From: Colimorpha sp045639845 | GTDB taxonomy: Bacteria; Bacteroidota; Bacteroidia; Bacteroidales; P3 | Direction of reading: 5' to 3' | Length of the DNA: 37,636 nucleotides | Assembly (NCBI GenBank): GCA_045639845.1 | Contig: JAZUDW010000003.1 | Coordinates: 1 to 37,636 of the forward strand | Part shown: positions 15,051 to 23,090 of the stretch, in pieces | How positions within the stretch are numbered: the first letter of the stretch is position 1 | Layout of the letters: each line of letters starts with the position of its first letter | The notes under the pieces: model-generated | What the model saw: only the letters and a program-made list of their open reading frames with translations | The model's database searches: none | Told to the model about the DNA's origin: nothing | Program-made: the position numbers and the translations under genes

Positions 15051-16250
15051 ATGGCAAAATTTGATCCCGCAACAGCTATTCAGCGCCTCGATGGTCAAGA
15101 TTCTACCCGTGGCGTCAATCCTTCTATCAACGATAGTGCTACTTTCTGTTTTCCTGAAGCAAAACTAATGACCGATACTTTCCATGGCGAGACCGAGGGC
15201 TTCTTCCTCTATAGTCGTCACTGGAACCCCACCAATCTTGCCCTTTGTAATGCACTTGCTGCTATGGAAGGCACTGAGGCTGCTTGGGTAACTGGTTCAG
15301 GTCTTGCTGCTATCACCACTGCTCTTCTCCACGAAGTGAAAGCTGGCGACCATATTCTTTCCAGTATGACTACCTATGGTGGTACCTTCGCTTTCATGAA
15401 GAACTGGCTCACCAAATTCGGCGTTGAGACTACTTTTGTTAACTTCCAGGATCTGGATGCAGTGAAGAAATCTATTCGCCCCAATACAAAGGTGCTCTAT
15501 ACCGAGACTATGAACAATCCTCTGCTCCGCATTGCTAATGTTCCCGAACTCTCCAAGATGGCTCATGCAAACGGTGCTAAACTTATTGTTGACAATACCT
15601 TTACTCCCATGATCTTCAGTCCTTGCCGTCTGGGTGCCGACGTTACCGTTTACTCTATGACCAAATTCGTGAATGGTAAAAACGATTGCGTAGCTGGTGC
15701 AATCTGCGGTAGTGCTGAGTATATCGGCTCTCTTATTGATGTTAATAACGGTACTGCTATGCTTCTGGGTCCCGTTTTGGATCCTATGCGCAGTAGCAGC
15801 ATCCTCAAGAACCTTCATACCCTTCATATCCGCATGCAACAGCATGGTCGCAACGCTATGTATCTTGCTCAGCGTTTCAAAGAGGTTGGTTTCAAATATA
15901 ACTATCCTGGTCTTCCCGAGCATGTTGATTACGAACTCACCAAATCTATGATGAACGAAGGTTACGGCTTTGGCGGTATGATCAGTATCGATATGGGTAC
16001 TGCTGAGAAAGCCAGCCGTATCATGGAAATAATGCAGAAAAAGGGTGTGGGCTACTTGGCTGTATCTCTTGGTTACTTTAAGACCCTCTTCAGTAACTCT
16101 GGTAAATCTACTTCTAGCGAGGTTCCCGAAGAAATCCAGAAAGAGATGGGTATGAGCGAAGGCCTTATCCGCTTCTCTGTAGGTCTCGACAACGATATCG
16201 AGGCTACCTTCCAGCTCATCAAAGAGTCTGTTGACGAGTGCGGTCTCTAA
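15051..16250 (+). CDS. Cys/Met-metabolism PLP-dependent enzyme (methionine gamma-lyase / O-acetylhomoserine sulfhydrylase type)
   Basis: PLP enzyme of the trans-sulfuration family, acting on sulfur amino acids. It has 399 residues. Visible: YSRHWNPTNLALCNALAAMEG (54 on), TGSGLAAI (81-88), the aromatic PLP-stacking loop TTYGGTFAF (107-115), DNTFTPM (181-187) and the Schiff-base lysine in VYSMTKFVNGKND (Lys about 205). In methionine gamma-lyases the loop is YGCTFAF with a catalytic Cys; here that position is Gly 111, so a lyase is less certain than the family. It is a single gene with its own -7 box, a long leader and a strong terminator. Codon use is even and unremarkable. Confidence 0.85.
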   Translation: MAKFDPATAIQRLDGQDSTRGVNPSINDSATFCFPEAKLMTDTFHGETEGFFLYSRHWNPTNLALCNALAAMEGTEAAWVTGSGLAAITTALLHEVKAGDHILSSMTTYGGTFAFMKNWLTKFGVETTFVNFQDLDAVKKSIRPNTKVLYTETMNNPLLRIANVPELSKMAHANGAKLIVDNTFTPMIFSPCRLGADVTVYSMTKFVNGKNDCVAGAICGSAEYIGSLIDVNNGTAMLLGPVLDPMRSSSILKNLHTLHIRMQQHGRNAMYLAQRFKEVGFKYNYPGLPEHVDYELTKSMMNEGYGFGGMISIDMGTAEKASRIMEIMQKKGVGYLAVSLGYFKTLFSNSGKSTSSEVPEEIQKEMGMSEGLIRFSVGLDNDIEATFQLIKESVDECGL

Positions 16251-16265
16251 TCCTTTAGCTATCAC

Positions 16266-16310
16266 AAGGCTGGCTTTCTATTATCAAGAGGCCAGCCTTT
16301 ATTTTTTTTT
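16266..16310 (+). terminator. Strong rho-independent terminator of the PLP enzyme gene
   Basis: Perfect 9-bp stem AAGGCTGGC (16266-16274) / GCCAGCCTT (16291-16299) followed by TATTTTTTTTT. It starts 16 nt after the stop codon. Confidence 0.9.
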
Positions 16311-16341
16311 GAACAAATTTCCACCCTTTATCATTTCCCAA

Positions 16342-16992
16342 ATGAAGAATATTGCAGTAATTCTTTCCGGATGTGGCAACCGAGATGGTAGCGAACTGCA
16401 AGAAACCCTTTCGCTCCTGTTGTCGCTTGACCGTCATGGTATCTCTTATCAGTGTTTTGCACCTCGCATTGCTTTCGATGTGGTTTCGTATCTAGGTCAG
16501 CCTGTTGAGACGGGCGAACAGAGAGACCTCTTTGCTGAAGCTGCTCGCATAGCTCGCGGTAATATCCTCAATCTAGCAGATTACGATGCCACGCAATACG
16601 ATGCCCTTGCTCTTCCTGGCGGTATGGGCGCTGCTCGAAACCTCTCAACCTATGCTTTTGATGGTAAGCTGATGAACGTGCATCCTGAAGTAGAACGTGC
16701 AATCATCTCTACCTATCAGATGGGACACCCCATAGCGGCAATGTGTATCGCTCCCATAGTGCTTGCCAAGGTGTTAGGACCTATGCATGTAACAATCACT
16801 CTCGGATGTCAGTGCGATGCTTCTCGTGTTGCAGAAGCACTTGGTGCTGTGCATCAAGATTGCGAATCTACCAAAGCTGTCATAGACCGTCAGCATCGTG
16901 TGGTCACCACACCTGCTTATATGGTTGCTACCCGTATTTCAGAGATATTCGATGGGGCAGAAGCTCTTGTTCAAGGACTCCTTTCGTTTTAA
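16342..16992 (+). CDS. elbB: ElbB-like isoprenoid biosynthesis / glyoxalase-type protein (class I amidotransferase fold)
   Basis: DJ-1/PfpI-superfamily protein of the Es1/ElbB group, reported to have glyoxalase-like activity and linked to isoprenoid synthesis in E. coli. It has 216 residues from the ATG at 16342; the frame extends further up but through the preceding terminator. Hallmarks are LSGCGNRDGSELQE (8-21), LPGGMGAARN (91-100) and the nucleophile elbow AAMCIAP (Cys about 135). The gene begins about 30 nt after the terminator U-tract with no clear promoter, so its transcription may depend on read-through. The physiological role is unresolved in the family. Confidence 0.88.
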   Translation: MKNIAVILSGCGNRDGSELQETLSLLLSLDRHGISYQCFAPRIAFDVVSYLGQPVETGEQRDLFAEAARIARGNILNLADYDATQYDALALPGGMGAARNLSTYAFDGKLMNVHPEVERAIISTYQMGHPIAAMCIAPIVLAKVLGPMHVTITLGCQCDASRVAEALGAVHQDCESTKAVIDRQHRVVTTPAYMVATRISEIFDGAEALVQGLLSF

Positions 16993-17103
16993 CCCTCATG
17001 AGCGTTTAGTATTGTCACCCGTGTTTGGTCGCTAGTTCGCATCACGATAATACCATTCTGGCTTTGATTTGCTAACTGCTCGTTTTTTAATCTTGTACTA
17101 TTG

Positions 17104-17817
17104 ATGCCCACAGGTCAACTTATCCTTTTCCCAGTGCCGATTGGTGCCGACGATCTGCGCTACTCACTTCCCGATGTCAATGTCGAGCTGTTAAACACTT
17201 GCCGCACTTTCATTGTAGAGGAGTTGCGCACAGCTCGACGTTTTCTTAAGAAAGCAGGTTATCGCTATGCTATTGATGATACCACTTTTTATTTGTTGAA
17301 CGAACACACCTCGCCTCAGGATACGTTGCACTATCTTGATCCTACCCAACATGGAGAGAATGTGGGACTTCTCAGTGAGGCTGGCTTGCCTTGCGTGGCC
17401 GATCCGGGCATGATGGTTACCCGTCAAGCTCAGCAGCGTGGCATAGCGATAGTGCCTCTTGTGGGTCCTTCTTCATTGATGCTTGCACTGATGGCTTCGG
17501 GCCTTAATGGGCAGAATTTTTCCTTTGTGGGCTATGTCCCCGTTGATAAGAGTGAAAGGATCCGAGCCATCCGTCAACTCGAACAACGTGCACTTCATGA
17601 GGACCAGACACAGATTTTTATCGAAGCCCCCTATCGCAACAATCAGATGCTTGAGGCGCTAAGTGAAACACTTCGTCCCGATACCCTTGTATGTGTGGCT
17701 TGTGATCTTACGCTACTCACACAGCAGATATTGACTCGTACGGCAGCCTCATGGAAGAAATATCGTTCGAATCTCAATTTACATAAGCGAAACACAGTGT
17801 TCCTTATCGGACGATAG
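17104..17817 (+). CDS. RsmI-like SAM-dependent methyltransferase (tetrapyrrole-methylase fold)
   Basis: It has 237 residues from the ATG at 17104 (a TTG directly before it is in frame). It resembles RsmI, which 2'-O-methylates C1402 of 16S rRNA: LILFPVPIGAD at the N-terminus, GLLSEAGLPCVADPG (about 91-105, SAM-binding loop), VPLVGPSSLMLALMASGLNGQ and FIEAPYRNNQM. In RsmI the first motif is usually TPIGN with a following DTR; here FPVPIGAD and the region after it differ. It may therefore be the divergent second family member many Bacteroidetes carry, with a different target. It lies 111 nt after elbB and 95 nt before the C69 peptidase. Confidence 0.82.
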   Translation: MPTGQLILFPVPIGADDLRYSLPDVNVELLNTCRTFIVEELRTARRFLKKAGYRYAIDDTTFYLLNEHTSPQDTLHYLDPTQHGENVGLLSEAGLPCVADPGMMVTRQAQQRGIAIVPLVGPSSLMLALMASGLNGQNFSFVGYVPVDKSERIRAIRQLEQRALHEDQTQIFIEAPYRNNQMLEALSETLRPDTLVCVACDLTLLTQQILTRTAASWKKYRSNLNLHKRNTVFLIGR

Positions 17818-17912
17818 CTGTATAAATCCATATCAATCTTTGATCAAGTTGTTTCTCTACTGGCGGAACAGTCCTATTCATCCTAAAAGAATTAAGTAAT
17901 AACAATACGATA

Positions 17913-19535
17913 ATGAAAAAAATACTACTCCTCTTGTCCGTTGTGCTTTGTTGTACTTTGTCTATGGCACAATCTGTAGCCGACCTCTCTGAGTTGGAAG
18001 GTCAGAGCTGTACATCTATCATGGTGGGCAAAAAAGCCTCAACCGATGGCTCCGTTATCACCTCTCATACCTGCGACGGTCGTTATCGCACATGGATGCA
18101 TATTGAGCCTTCGGCCAATCATGCCAAAGGCGCCGTCCATCAAGTGCTTCGTGGCACTATGCATACTGCCTACTATGGCGACACTACGGGCGTAAAGCTC
18201 ATGGGCACACTTCCTCAGGTGCAGCATACATATGCCTATCTCAATGCGGCCTATCCTTGTCTCAATGAGAAACAGCTCTCAATAGGGGAGACTACCTTTG
18301 GAGGCCCCGATGTGCTTGTTAACGAAAAAGGCTGGTTTACAATAGAAGAATTAGAGCGTATAGCTTTGCAACGTTGCGACAATGCCCGTGCGGCTATCCG
18401 CCTTATCGGATCTTTGGTGTCGAAATATGGTTATGGCGACGGAGGTGAGTGTATCACTATTGCCGATAAAAACGAAGTATGGCAGATGGAGATACTCGGC
18501 GAAGGCCCCAAGAAAGTGGGCGGAGTATGGGCCGCACAGCGTATCCCCGACGATCACGTAGGTGTTTCAGCCAATATCCCTCGTATTGGTCGTCTGCAAC
18601 GCAACAATCCTAATTATTTCATGTGTAGTGACAACATTGAGAAGGTTGCTATCGCCAATGGTCTTTGGGATGGAAAAGGTGACTTTATCTTTTGGAAGGT
18701 GTTCAACTGCAGCTATGCCAATGGCAAGAACTTCCGCGAACGTGAATATTTTATCCTCAACGCCCTTGCTCCTTCACTCCATCTCACCATGGATATGGAT
18801 TCCCTTCCTTTCTCGGTGAAACCCGACAAACATGTAGATGTGCAGCAAGTGATGGCATTACTCCGGTCCACCTACGATGGTACCGATATGGACATGTGTC
18901 GTAACATCAAGATGGTTTCCTCTCGCAAGAGTCAGGATGGTACCACCACGTTCGATACCGTCGTGAGCCCTCTTGCCAATCCCTGGATGAGTGGCGTGAT
19001 GGAGAAGACACTCAACTTTATTCAGCCAGGAACGGTCACTTTCCGTCGCACCGTCAGTGTGGCTTGGTGCTCTTATAGTTTTGTTACTCAGCTTCGCGAT
19101 TGGCTTCCCGACGCGGTAGGTGGTGTGTGCTGGGTGGCTCTCGACAACCCCGGACAGTCTCCTCGCATCCCTGTGTTCTGTGGTACAACCCGAATGCCTG
19201 CTACCTACGATGTGTGTGGTCAACATGGTTATAATGAGAAATCGGCTATCTGGAAATTCCGTAAAGCCAACAAACTCGCCACCGTTCAGTGGCAGCGTAC
19301 ACGTGAGCTCATGGAGAAAGAACGTGCGGCAGCCCAGAATGCAGCCTTTAGAGGGCTCTCTGAATTAGAGAAAGAAATAGCCGTAATATCTGAAGGCAGT
19401 GGCACCGAGTCCGAAAAGAATCGTCAAATAGAGCATCTCCTTAACGACTATACGTTCCATCAATACGATGTTTCAGTCGATGCTTGGCAACGCCTTGAGG
19501 AGCGTTATTGGTCTATGTTCAGCATGGGATTCTAA
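17913..19535 (+). CDS. Secreted C69-family dipeptidase
   Basis: N-terminal-nucleophile hydrolase of peptidase family C69 (PepD type), probably a periplasmic or secreted dipeptidase. It has 540 residues. Signal peptide MKKILLLLSVVLCCTLSMAQ precedes the processed catalytic Cys33 in QSCTSIMVGKKASTDGSVITSH. Other family blocks are HTYAYLNAAYPCLNEKQLSIGETT, RCDNARAAIRLIGSLVSKYGYGDGGE (diagnostic for C69) and EVWQMEILG. A charged helical stretch near the C-terminus (ELMEKERAAAQNAAFRGLSELEKEI) may be coiled coil. The family is well known in protein-fermenting Bacteroidetes. The stop codon overlaps an AGTGATGATGAA repeat word. Confidence 0.93.
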   Translation: MKKILLLLSVVLCCTLSMAQSVADLSELEGQSCTSIMVGKKASTDGSVITSHTCDGRYRTWMHIEPSANHAKGAVHQVLRGTMHTAYYGDTTGVKLMGTLPQVQHTYAYLNAAYPCLNEKQLSIGETTFGGPDVLVNEKGWFTIEELERIALQRCDNARAAIRLIGSLVSKYGYGDGGECITIADKNEVWQMEILGEGPKKVGGVWAAQRIPDDHVGVSANIPRIGRLQRNNPNYFMCSDNIEKVAIANGLWDGKGDFIFWKVFNCSYANGKNFREREYFILNALAPSLHLTMDMDSLPFSVKPDKHVDVQQVMALLRSTYDGTDMDMCRNIKMVSSRKSQDGTTTFDTVVSPLANPWMSGVMEKTLNFIQPGTVTFRRTVSVAWCSYSFVTQLRDWLPDAVGGVCWVALDNPGQSPRIPVFCGTTRMPATYDVCGQHGYNEKSAIWKFRKANKLATVQWQRTRELMEKERAAAQNAAFRGLSELEKEIAVISEGSGTESEKNRQIEHLLNDYTFHQYDVSVDAWQRLEERYWSMFSMGF

Positions 19536-19595
19536 GTGATGATGAATTTTCGACAACACGTAAATGAATGATAAGAATTGTTTAATAGTTGAGTC

Positions 19596-19626
19596 GTTAG
19601 CTCCACTTATCCGAAGTGGAGCTAAC
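19596..19626. repeat. 13-bp perfect inverted repeat between C69 peptidase and phosphatase-fold genes
   Basis: GTTAGCTCCACTT (19596-19608) and its exact reverse complement (19614-19626) with a 5-nt loop. No U-tract follows on either strand (one side AGCTCAACAAAC, the other GACTCAACTATT). Its TTAGCTCCAC half resembles words at 22319, 20700 and 32405, so it belongs to a dispersed intergenic repeat family. Confidence 0.7.
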
Positions 19627-19699
19627 AGCTCAACAAACAGTGACCGAGGCGGAACCAACAATTCAATAGATTAACCATCACTAATATCAAATCAGCATT

Positions 19700-20620
19700 A
19701 TGAAGAGGTTTGCTATCTTTGTTTTCTTATTCTCCTTGTCGTACGCTATTGTTGCCCAGCACCTCTGCGTGGGTACATATAATATACGTAATCAAAACGA
19801 CTATGATGTGAGTCAAGGCAACGGATGGCAACGTCGTTCTCAGACTATCTGTCAGCAGATCAACTTCCAACAACCCGATGTGTTTGGTACTCAGGAGGCC
19901 CTCTCTGGACAGATAGACGATATGCTTGGCCTCCTTGACGGCTATGCCTATGTGGGAGTAGGTCGCGACGATGGTCAACGATTAGGTGAATATGCTGCCA
20001 TCTTCTACAAGGAGAGCAGTGTTCGGTTAATCAATAGTGGCAATTTTTGGCTCAGTCCCACACCTCACACCCCTTCTCGCGGATGGGATGCTGCCTGCAT
20101 AAGGATTTGCAGCTGGGCAGAGTTTCTGGAAAAAGATTCCGGACGACGATTTTTCTTCTTCAATCTCCATATGGACCATGTTGGGACAATAGCCCGACGA
20201 GAAGGTGCCAAACTTGTTGTTTCTCAGATCGACTCCATCGCAGGACAATGTCCTTCTATTCTTACAGGCGATTTCAATGTGGATCAGACCAACGAGATTT
20301 ATTCTATTTTTACTCATCAAGGAGGTCTTCTTGATAGCTATGAAGTAGCACGACTTCGATTTTGTGAGAATGGCACCTTTAATTCCTTTCGGCCAGAATT
20401 GAAAACAACCAGCCGTATAGATCATGTGTTTCTTTCTAGGGGATGGTCGGTAGATCGTTACGGAGTGCTAACCAATGCCTATTGGAAAGAAGACACCGAC
20501 GTTGTGGGTCTCGAACAAGGTCATGATGCCCCCTCCGAAATCTCCTTTAAACGTCATCAGATCCGATGTCCTTCCGATCATTATCCTGTGTTTGTGTATA
20601 TCGACTGGATTGGTAAATAG
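19700..20620 (+). CDS. Secreted endonuclease/exonuclease/phosphatase-fold protein
   Basis: DNase I-like fold hydrolase with a signal peptide, so extracytoplasmic. It has 306 residues. Active-site blocks in order: TYNIRNQND (26-34), GTQEALS (63-69, metal-binding Glu66), GEYAAIFYK (96-104), NLHMDH (155-160), LTGDFNVDQTNEI (188-200, Asp191/Asn193), RIDHVFLSRG and SDHYPVFVYID near the end. All catalytic positions are present, so it should be active. Bacteroidetes copies are often annotated as phosphodiesterases or nucleases; the substrate is unknown. It sits between the C69 peptidase and murF on the same strand. Confidence 0.9.
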   Translation: MKRFAIFVFLFSLSYAIVAQHLCVGTYNIRNQNDYDVSQGNGWQRRSQTICQQINFQQPDVFGTQEALSGQIDDMLGLLDGYAYVGVGRDDGQRLGEYAAIFYKESSVRLINSGNFWLSPTPHTPSRGWDAACIRICSWAEFLEKDSGRRFFFFNLHMDHVGTIARREGAKLVVSQIDSIAGQCPSILTGDFNVDQTNEIYSIFTHQGGLLDSYEVARLRFCENGTFNSFRPELKTTSRIDHVFLSRGWSVDRYGVLTNAYWKEDTDVVGLEQGHDAPSEISFKRHQIRCPSDHYPVFVYIDWIGK

Positions 20621-20816
20621 TAACGTCTGATAACCCATCACTCAATAATCAACTTAACAACAACTCAACAAATAAACAAATTGATCGATAGGTCAGTGAC
20701 CGTAGTGGAGCAAACAACTACACTGCGCAAGCCTCACCGATTACCAAAAGAAAATATTTATCAGATCACAGATCACTCATCACAAAAGAAAATAAACAAT
20801 CCTCAATCCTCTCTTC
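20621..20816. repeat. Repeat-word-rich spacer before murF
   Basis: Contains CAACAAATAAACAAA (20666-20680; also at 34910-34924 and, inverted, in 32271-32405), the word GGTCAGTGACCGTAGTGGAGC (starting 20691; related words at 19637 and 32403) and GATCACAGATCACTCATCAC. No TAnnTTTG promoter was found for murF here. Confidence 0.5.
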
Positions 20817-22214
20817 ATGATTTCTAAACTATATCAGCAATACTGCAAAAGCCATGCTGTCACCACAGATAGTCGTTCCATTACGCCAGGATGTATCTTT
20901 TTTGCATTCAAAGGTGATCGCGTAGATGGTCATACTTTTGTATCACAAGCCCTTGAACAAGGTGCTGCCCTTTGCGTGGTCAGCGACCCTGCCTATGTTT
21001 TAAACGAGCGTTGCATACTTGTGCCCGACGTACTTATTACACTTCAGGCCCTAGCCCTCTTTCACCGTCAACATCTTACTATTCCAGTGATAGGTATCAC
21101 GGGTACCAATGGCAAGACCACCACCAAAGAGCTTGTAAATGCGGTGCTAAGCCGTCGTTTCCGCACACACGCCACCAAAGGGAACTACAACAATCACCTC
21201 GGTGTGCCTCTCACCATCTTGTCGATGCCTGCCGACACAGAGATTCTGATAGTGGAGATGGGAGCAAACCATCCCGGAGAAATCGATATGCTGTGCCGAA
21301 TAGCGCTCCCTACTTGCGGTCTCATCACCTCAGTAGGTAAGGCTCATCTCGAAGGCTTCGGCTCCTTTGAGGGGGTGGTATCTACTAAAACAGAACTGTA
21401 TCGTCATCTTGCTCTTGATGGCAACCATGGAGTAGCTTTTGTTGATGCCGACAACGATGTTCTCATGCGTCGTATTGCCCCCATTGCCGAACCCTGCAAG
21501 AAAATAACTCTTGACCCTGCCTACCGTCCTGGTATGGGAGGCATCGACCCCTCCCTCCGTCCCGACCTCTCGATGGTGACGTATGGTACCGGCGACGATG
21601 CTATGGTAAAAGGCAGCCTCGTGGGAAGTCGGCCGTATATGAAGTTCTATTTCGAAGATGATGACACTGTGTATAGCGTACAGACGCAGCTTGTAGGTGA
21701 TTATAATTTTGCCAACGCAATGGCCGCTGTCTGCGTAGGTCGCTATTTTGGTGTGCAACTCTTCGATATTAAAGAGGCTTTGGAAAACTATATCCCAGCC
21801 AATCATCGCTCTCAATTTAAACGCACCCAGCGCAATGCACTGTTGCTCGACTGCTACAATGCCAACCCAACTTCCATGCATGCGGCGTTACAGGCATTCT
21901 CTTCTCTGCAGACAGTGCCAGGCACCAATGGCAAAAAGATGGTGATACTTGGTGATATGAAGGAACTAGGTTCGGAAAGCGAAAATGAACATCGTACCCT
22001 TGTTCAGCAGCTATTGCAATCCTCTTTCCAAACCATATTTTTAGTTGGAGAGCATTTTCAACCCCTTGTTGCTATGACCGATACTCGTTTCCGTTGGTTC
22101 GCCAATAGCGACGAGGTGAAAGATTATCTGTCTCATCACCTCATTGCCGATACCACTATACTACTCAAAGGTTCCAATGCCAATAGGCTTTGGACTCTAG
22201 AAGACAATCTCTAA
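20817..22214 (+). CDS. murF: UDP-N-acetylmuramoyl-tripeptide--D-alanyl-D-alanine ligase
   Basis: Cytoplasmic Mur ligase that adds D-Ala-D-Ala to the UDP-MurNAc-tripeptide, the last cytosolic step of peptidoglycan precursor synthesis. It has 465 residues. The N-terminal DSRSITPGCIFFAFKGDRVDGH (substrate domain), P-loop GITGTNGKTTTKE (93-105), KGNYNNHLGVPLT, VEMGANHPGEI, SVGKAHLEGFGS and the C-terminal DCYNANPTSM and ILGDMKELGSES all match MurF. It is away from the usual division/cell-wall cluster, a common arrangement for this gene in Bacteroidetes. Confidence 0.97.
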   Translation: MISKLYQQYCKSHAVTTDSRSITPGCIFFAFKGDRVDGHTFVSQALEQGAALCVVSDPAYVLNERCILVPDVLITLQALALFHRQHLTIPVIGITGTNGKTTTKELVNAVLSRRFRTHATKGNYNNHLGVPLTILSMPADTEILIVEMGANHPGEIDMLCRIALPTCGLITSVGKAHLEGFGSFEGVVSTKTELYRHLALDGNHGVAFVDADNDVLMRRIAPIAEPCKKITLDPAYRPGMGGIDPSLRPDLSMVTYGTGDDAMVKGSLVGSRPYMKFYFEDDDTVYSVQTQLVGDYNFANAMAAVCVGRYFGVQLFDIKEALENYIPANHRSQFKRTQRNALLLDCYNANPTSMHAALQAFSSLQTVPGTNGKKMVILGDMKELGSESENEHRTLVQQLLQSSFQTIFLVGEHFQPLVAMTDTRFRWFANSDEVKDYLSHHLIADTTILLKGSNANRLWTLEDNL

Positions 22215-22277
22215 CTCCTATAAACTAGTAGGTGTCCTTAGTATAAAATGGATTGTTAAAAAAAGATGTCTTCACCC
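22215..22277. other. Left flank of the gene-free stretch after murF
   Basis: AT-rich spacer between the murF stop and the left inverted repeat. It contains AGGTGTCCTTAGT, loosely like the repeat end. No promoter, terminator or gene seen. Confidence 0.4.
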
Positions 22278-22995
22278 AATAGTGTCCAAATTATATTAAG
22301 TGATGATGAAATATTAATTAGCTCCATTTTCAGTCGCTGAACTTGGCTCCACTCCGGACCTCGACCACAGTTCAGTTGCCCGCCATAATGCGTGTGCTAC
22401 GATTTTGTATTGGATTGTTGAGATATTTGGGAGTTCAGACGAACCAAAAGTCAGCGACCGAAATGGTGCGAAGGAGCATGGTGGGCTGAGGGAAGATGTC
22501 CGGTCTATTCCGATAACAATGCCGAAGGTAATGCTGATATACCAAGAAGGCTTAGCGGTGAACAAAGAAGGACGCAAAGGTTCGATGAACTGCGCATTTT
22601 GCGTGCAAGCCACCACTTGCAGAGTAGTACCATGGTCAAAATAGTCAGCAATATGAAGAAATCCAGAGGACTTCGATAGTGTCGCAAGAAGCAAAACGGA
22701 GAACAAGTAAATGCGTGTGAGTTGTCATACTGCTGTGTCTCATTGTCATCACTAAAGAAAAAACAAAAGGAGTTGTGTGATTAAGTTGCAGTTTTATATT
22801 AGATAGAGACAAACATAAAACACCTTAACCAAAATTGACTTGCAAGCTTAGCTTGATTTTCCATTTTCTCCTCCTTGCAATGACGTCGATATTGACATAG
22901 GGGTATTCTGGTGTGTTTGCTCTCGATATTAGTATATCAAATTTATGGCTTCCTTTTGTTTACTTTATCGCAAGAAAAATATTTTGGACACTATT
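22278..22995. mobile_element. Candidate 718-bp degenerate transposable element bounded by 13-bp inverted repeats
   Basis: AATAGTGTCCAAA at 22278-22290 and its exact reverse complement at 22983-22995; allowing a few mismatches the match continues inward for about 20 bp (left ...TTATATT, right inverted ...ATATTTT). It lies in an 876-nt spacer without a convincing gene. The longest internal frame (22706-22314, reverse strand, about 130 codons) has odd composition and no recognised domain, and I could not see a transposase remnant. AGTGATGATGA-type words also occur inside at about 22299 and, inverted, at about 22745. No target-site duplication is evident. It could be a MITE-like or heavily decayed insertion sequence. 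Confidence 0.5.
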
Positions 22996-23029
22996 TGGCC
23001 CCATGGGTTCATATATGCGAAAAAAGTTG

Positions 23030-23037
23030 TATATTTG
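23030..23037 (+). promoter_or_regulatory. -7 box of the M20 peptidase gene
   Basis: TATATTTG on the forward strand, 53 nt before the start codon and just outside the right end of the candidate mobile element. No clear TTG at the expected -33 position; any -33 element lies within about 10 nt of the element's end. Confidence 0.5.
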
Positions 23038-23090
23038 CAACTTGTTTACAACCTTGCAATAATTATTAAAATTTATATATTAAGCTTATT

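Noticed and set aside
15297..16265. 322-codon reverse open frame
   Set aside because: Antisense to the PLP enzyme gene, whose motifs are complete; no promoter or recognisable motif on the reverse strand.
17760..17790. GTTCGAATC word resembling a tRNA T-loop
   Set aside because: Lies inside the RsmI-like coding sequence with no acceptor or anticodon stem around it.
22314..22706. 130-codon reverse open frame in the 876-nt gap
   Set aside because: Begins like a signal peptide but continues with atypical composition and reads through repeat words. It is more likely decayed or non-coding sequence inside the inverted-repeat element.
22700..23000. RNase P RNA, tmRNA or SRP RNA in the large gap
   Set aside because: None of the hallmark sequences (for example GAGGAAAGTCC of RNase P, GGGGCTGA...TCGAC of tmRNA) could be found on either strand.
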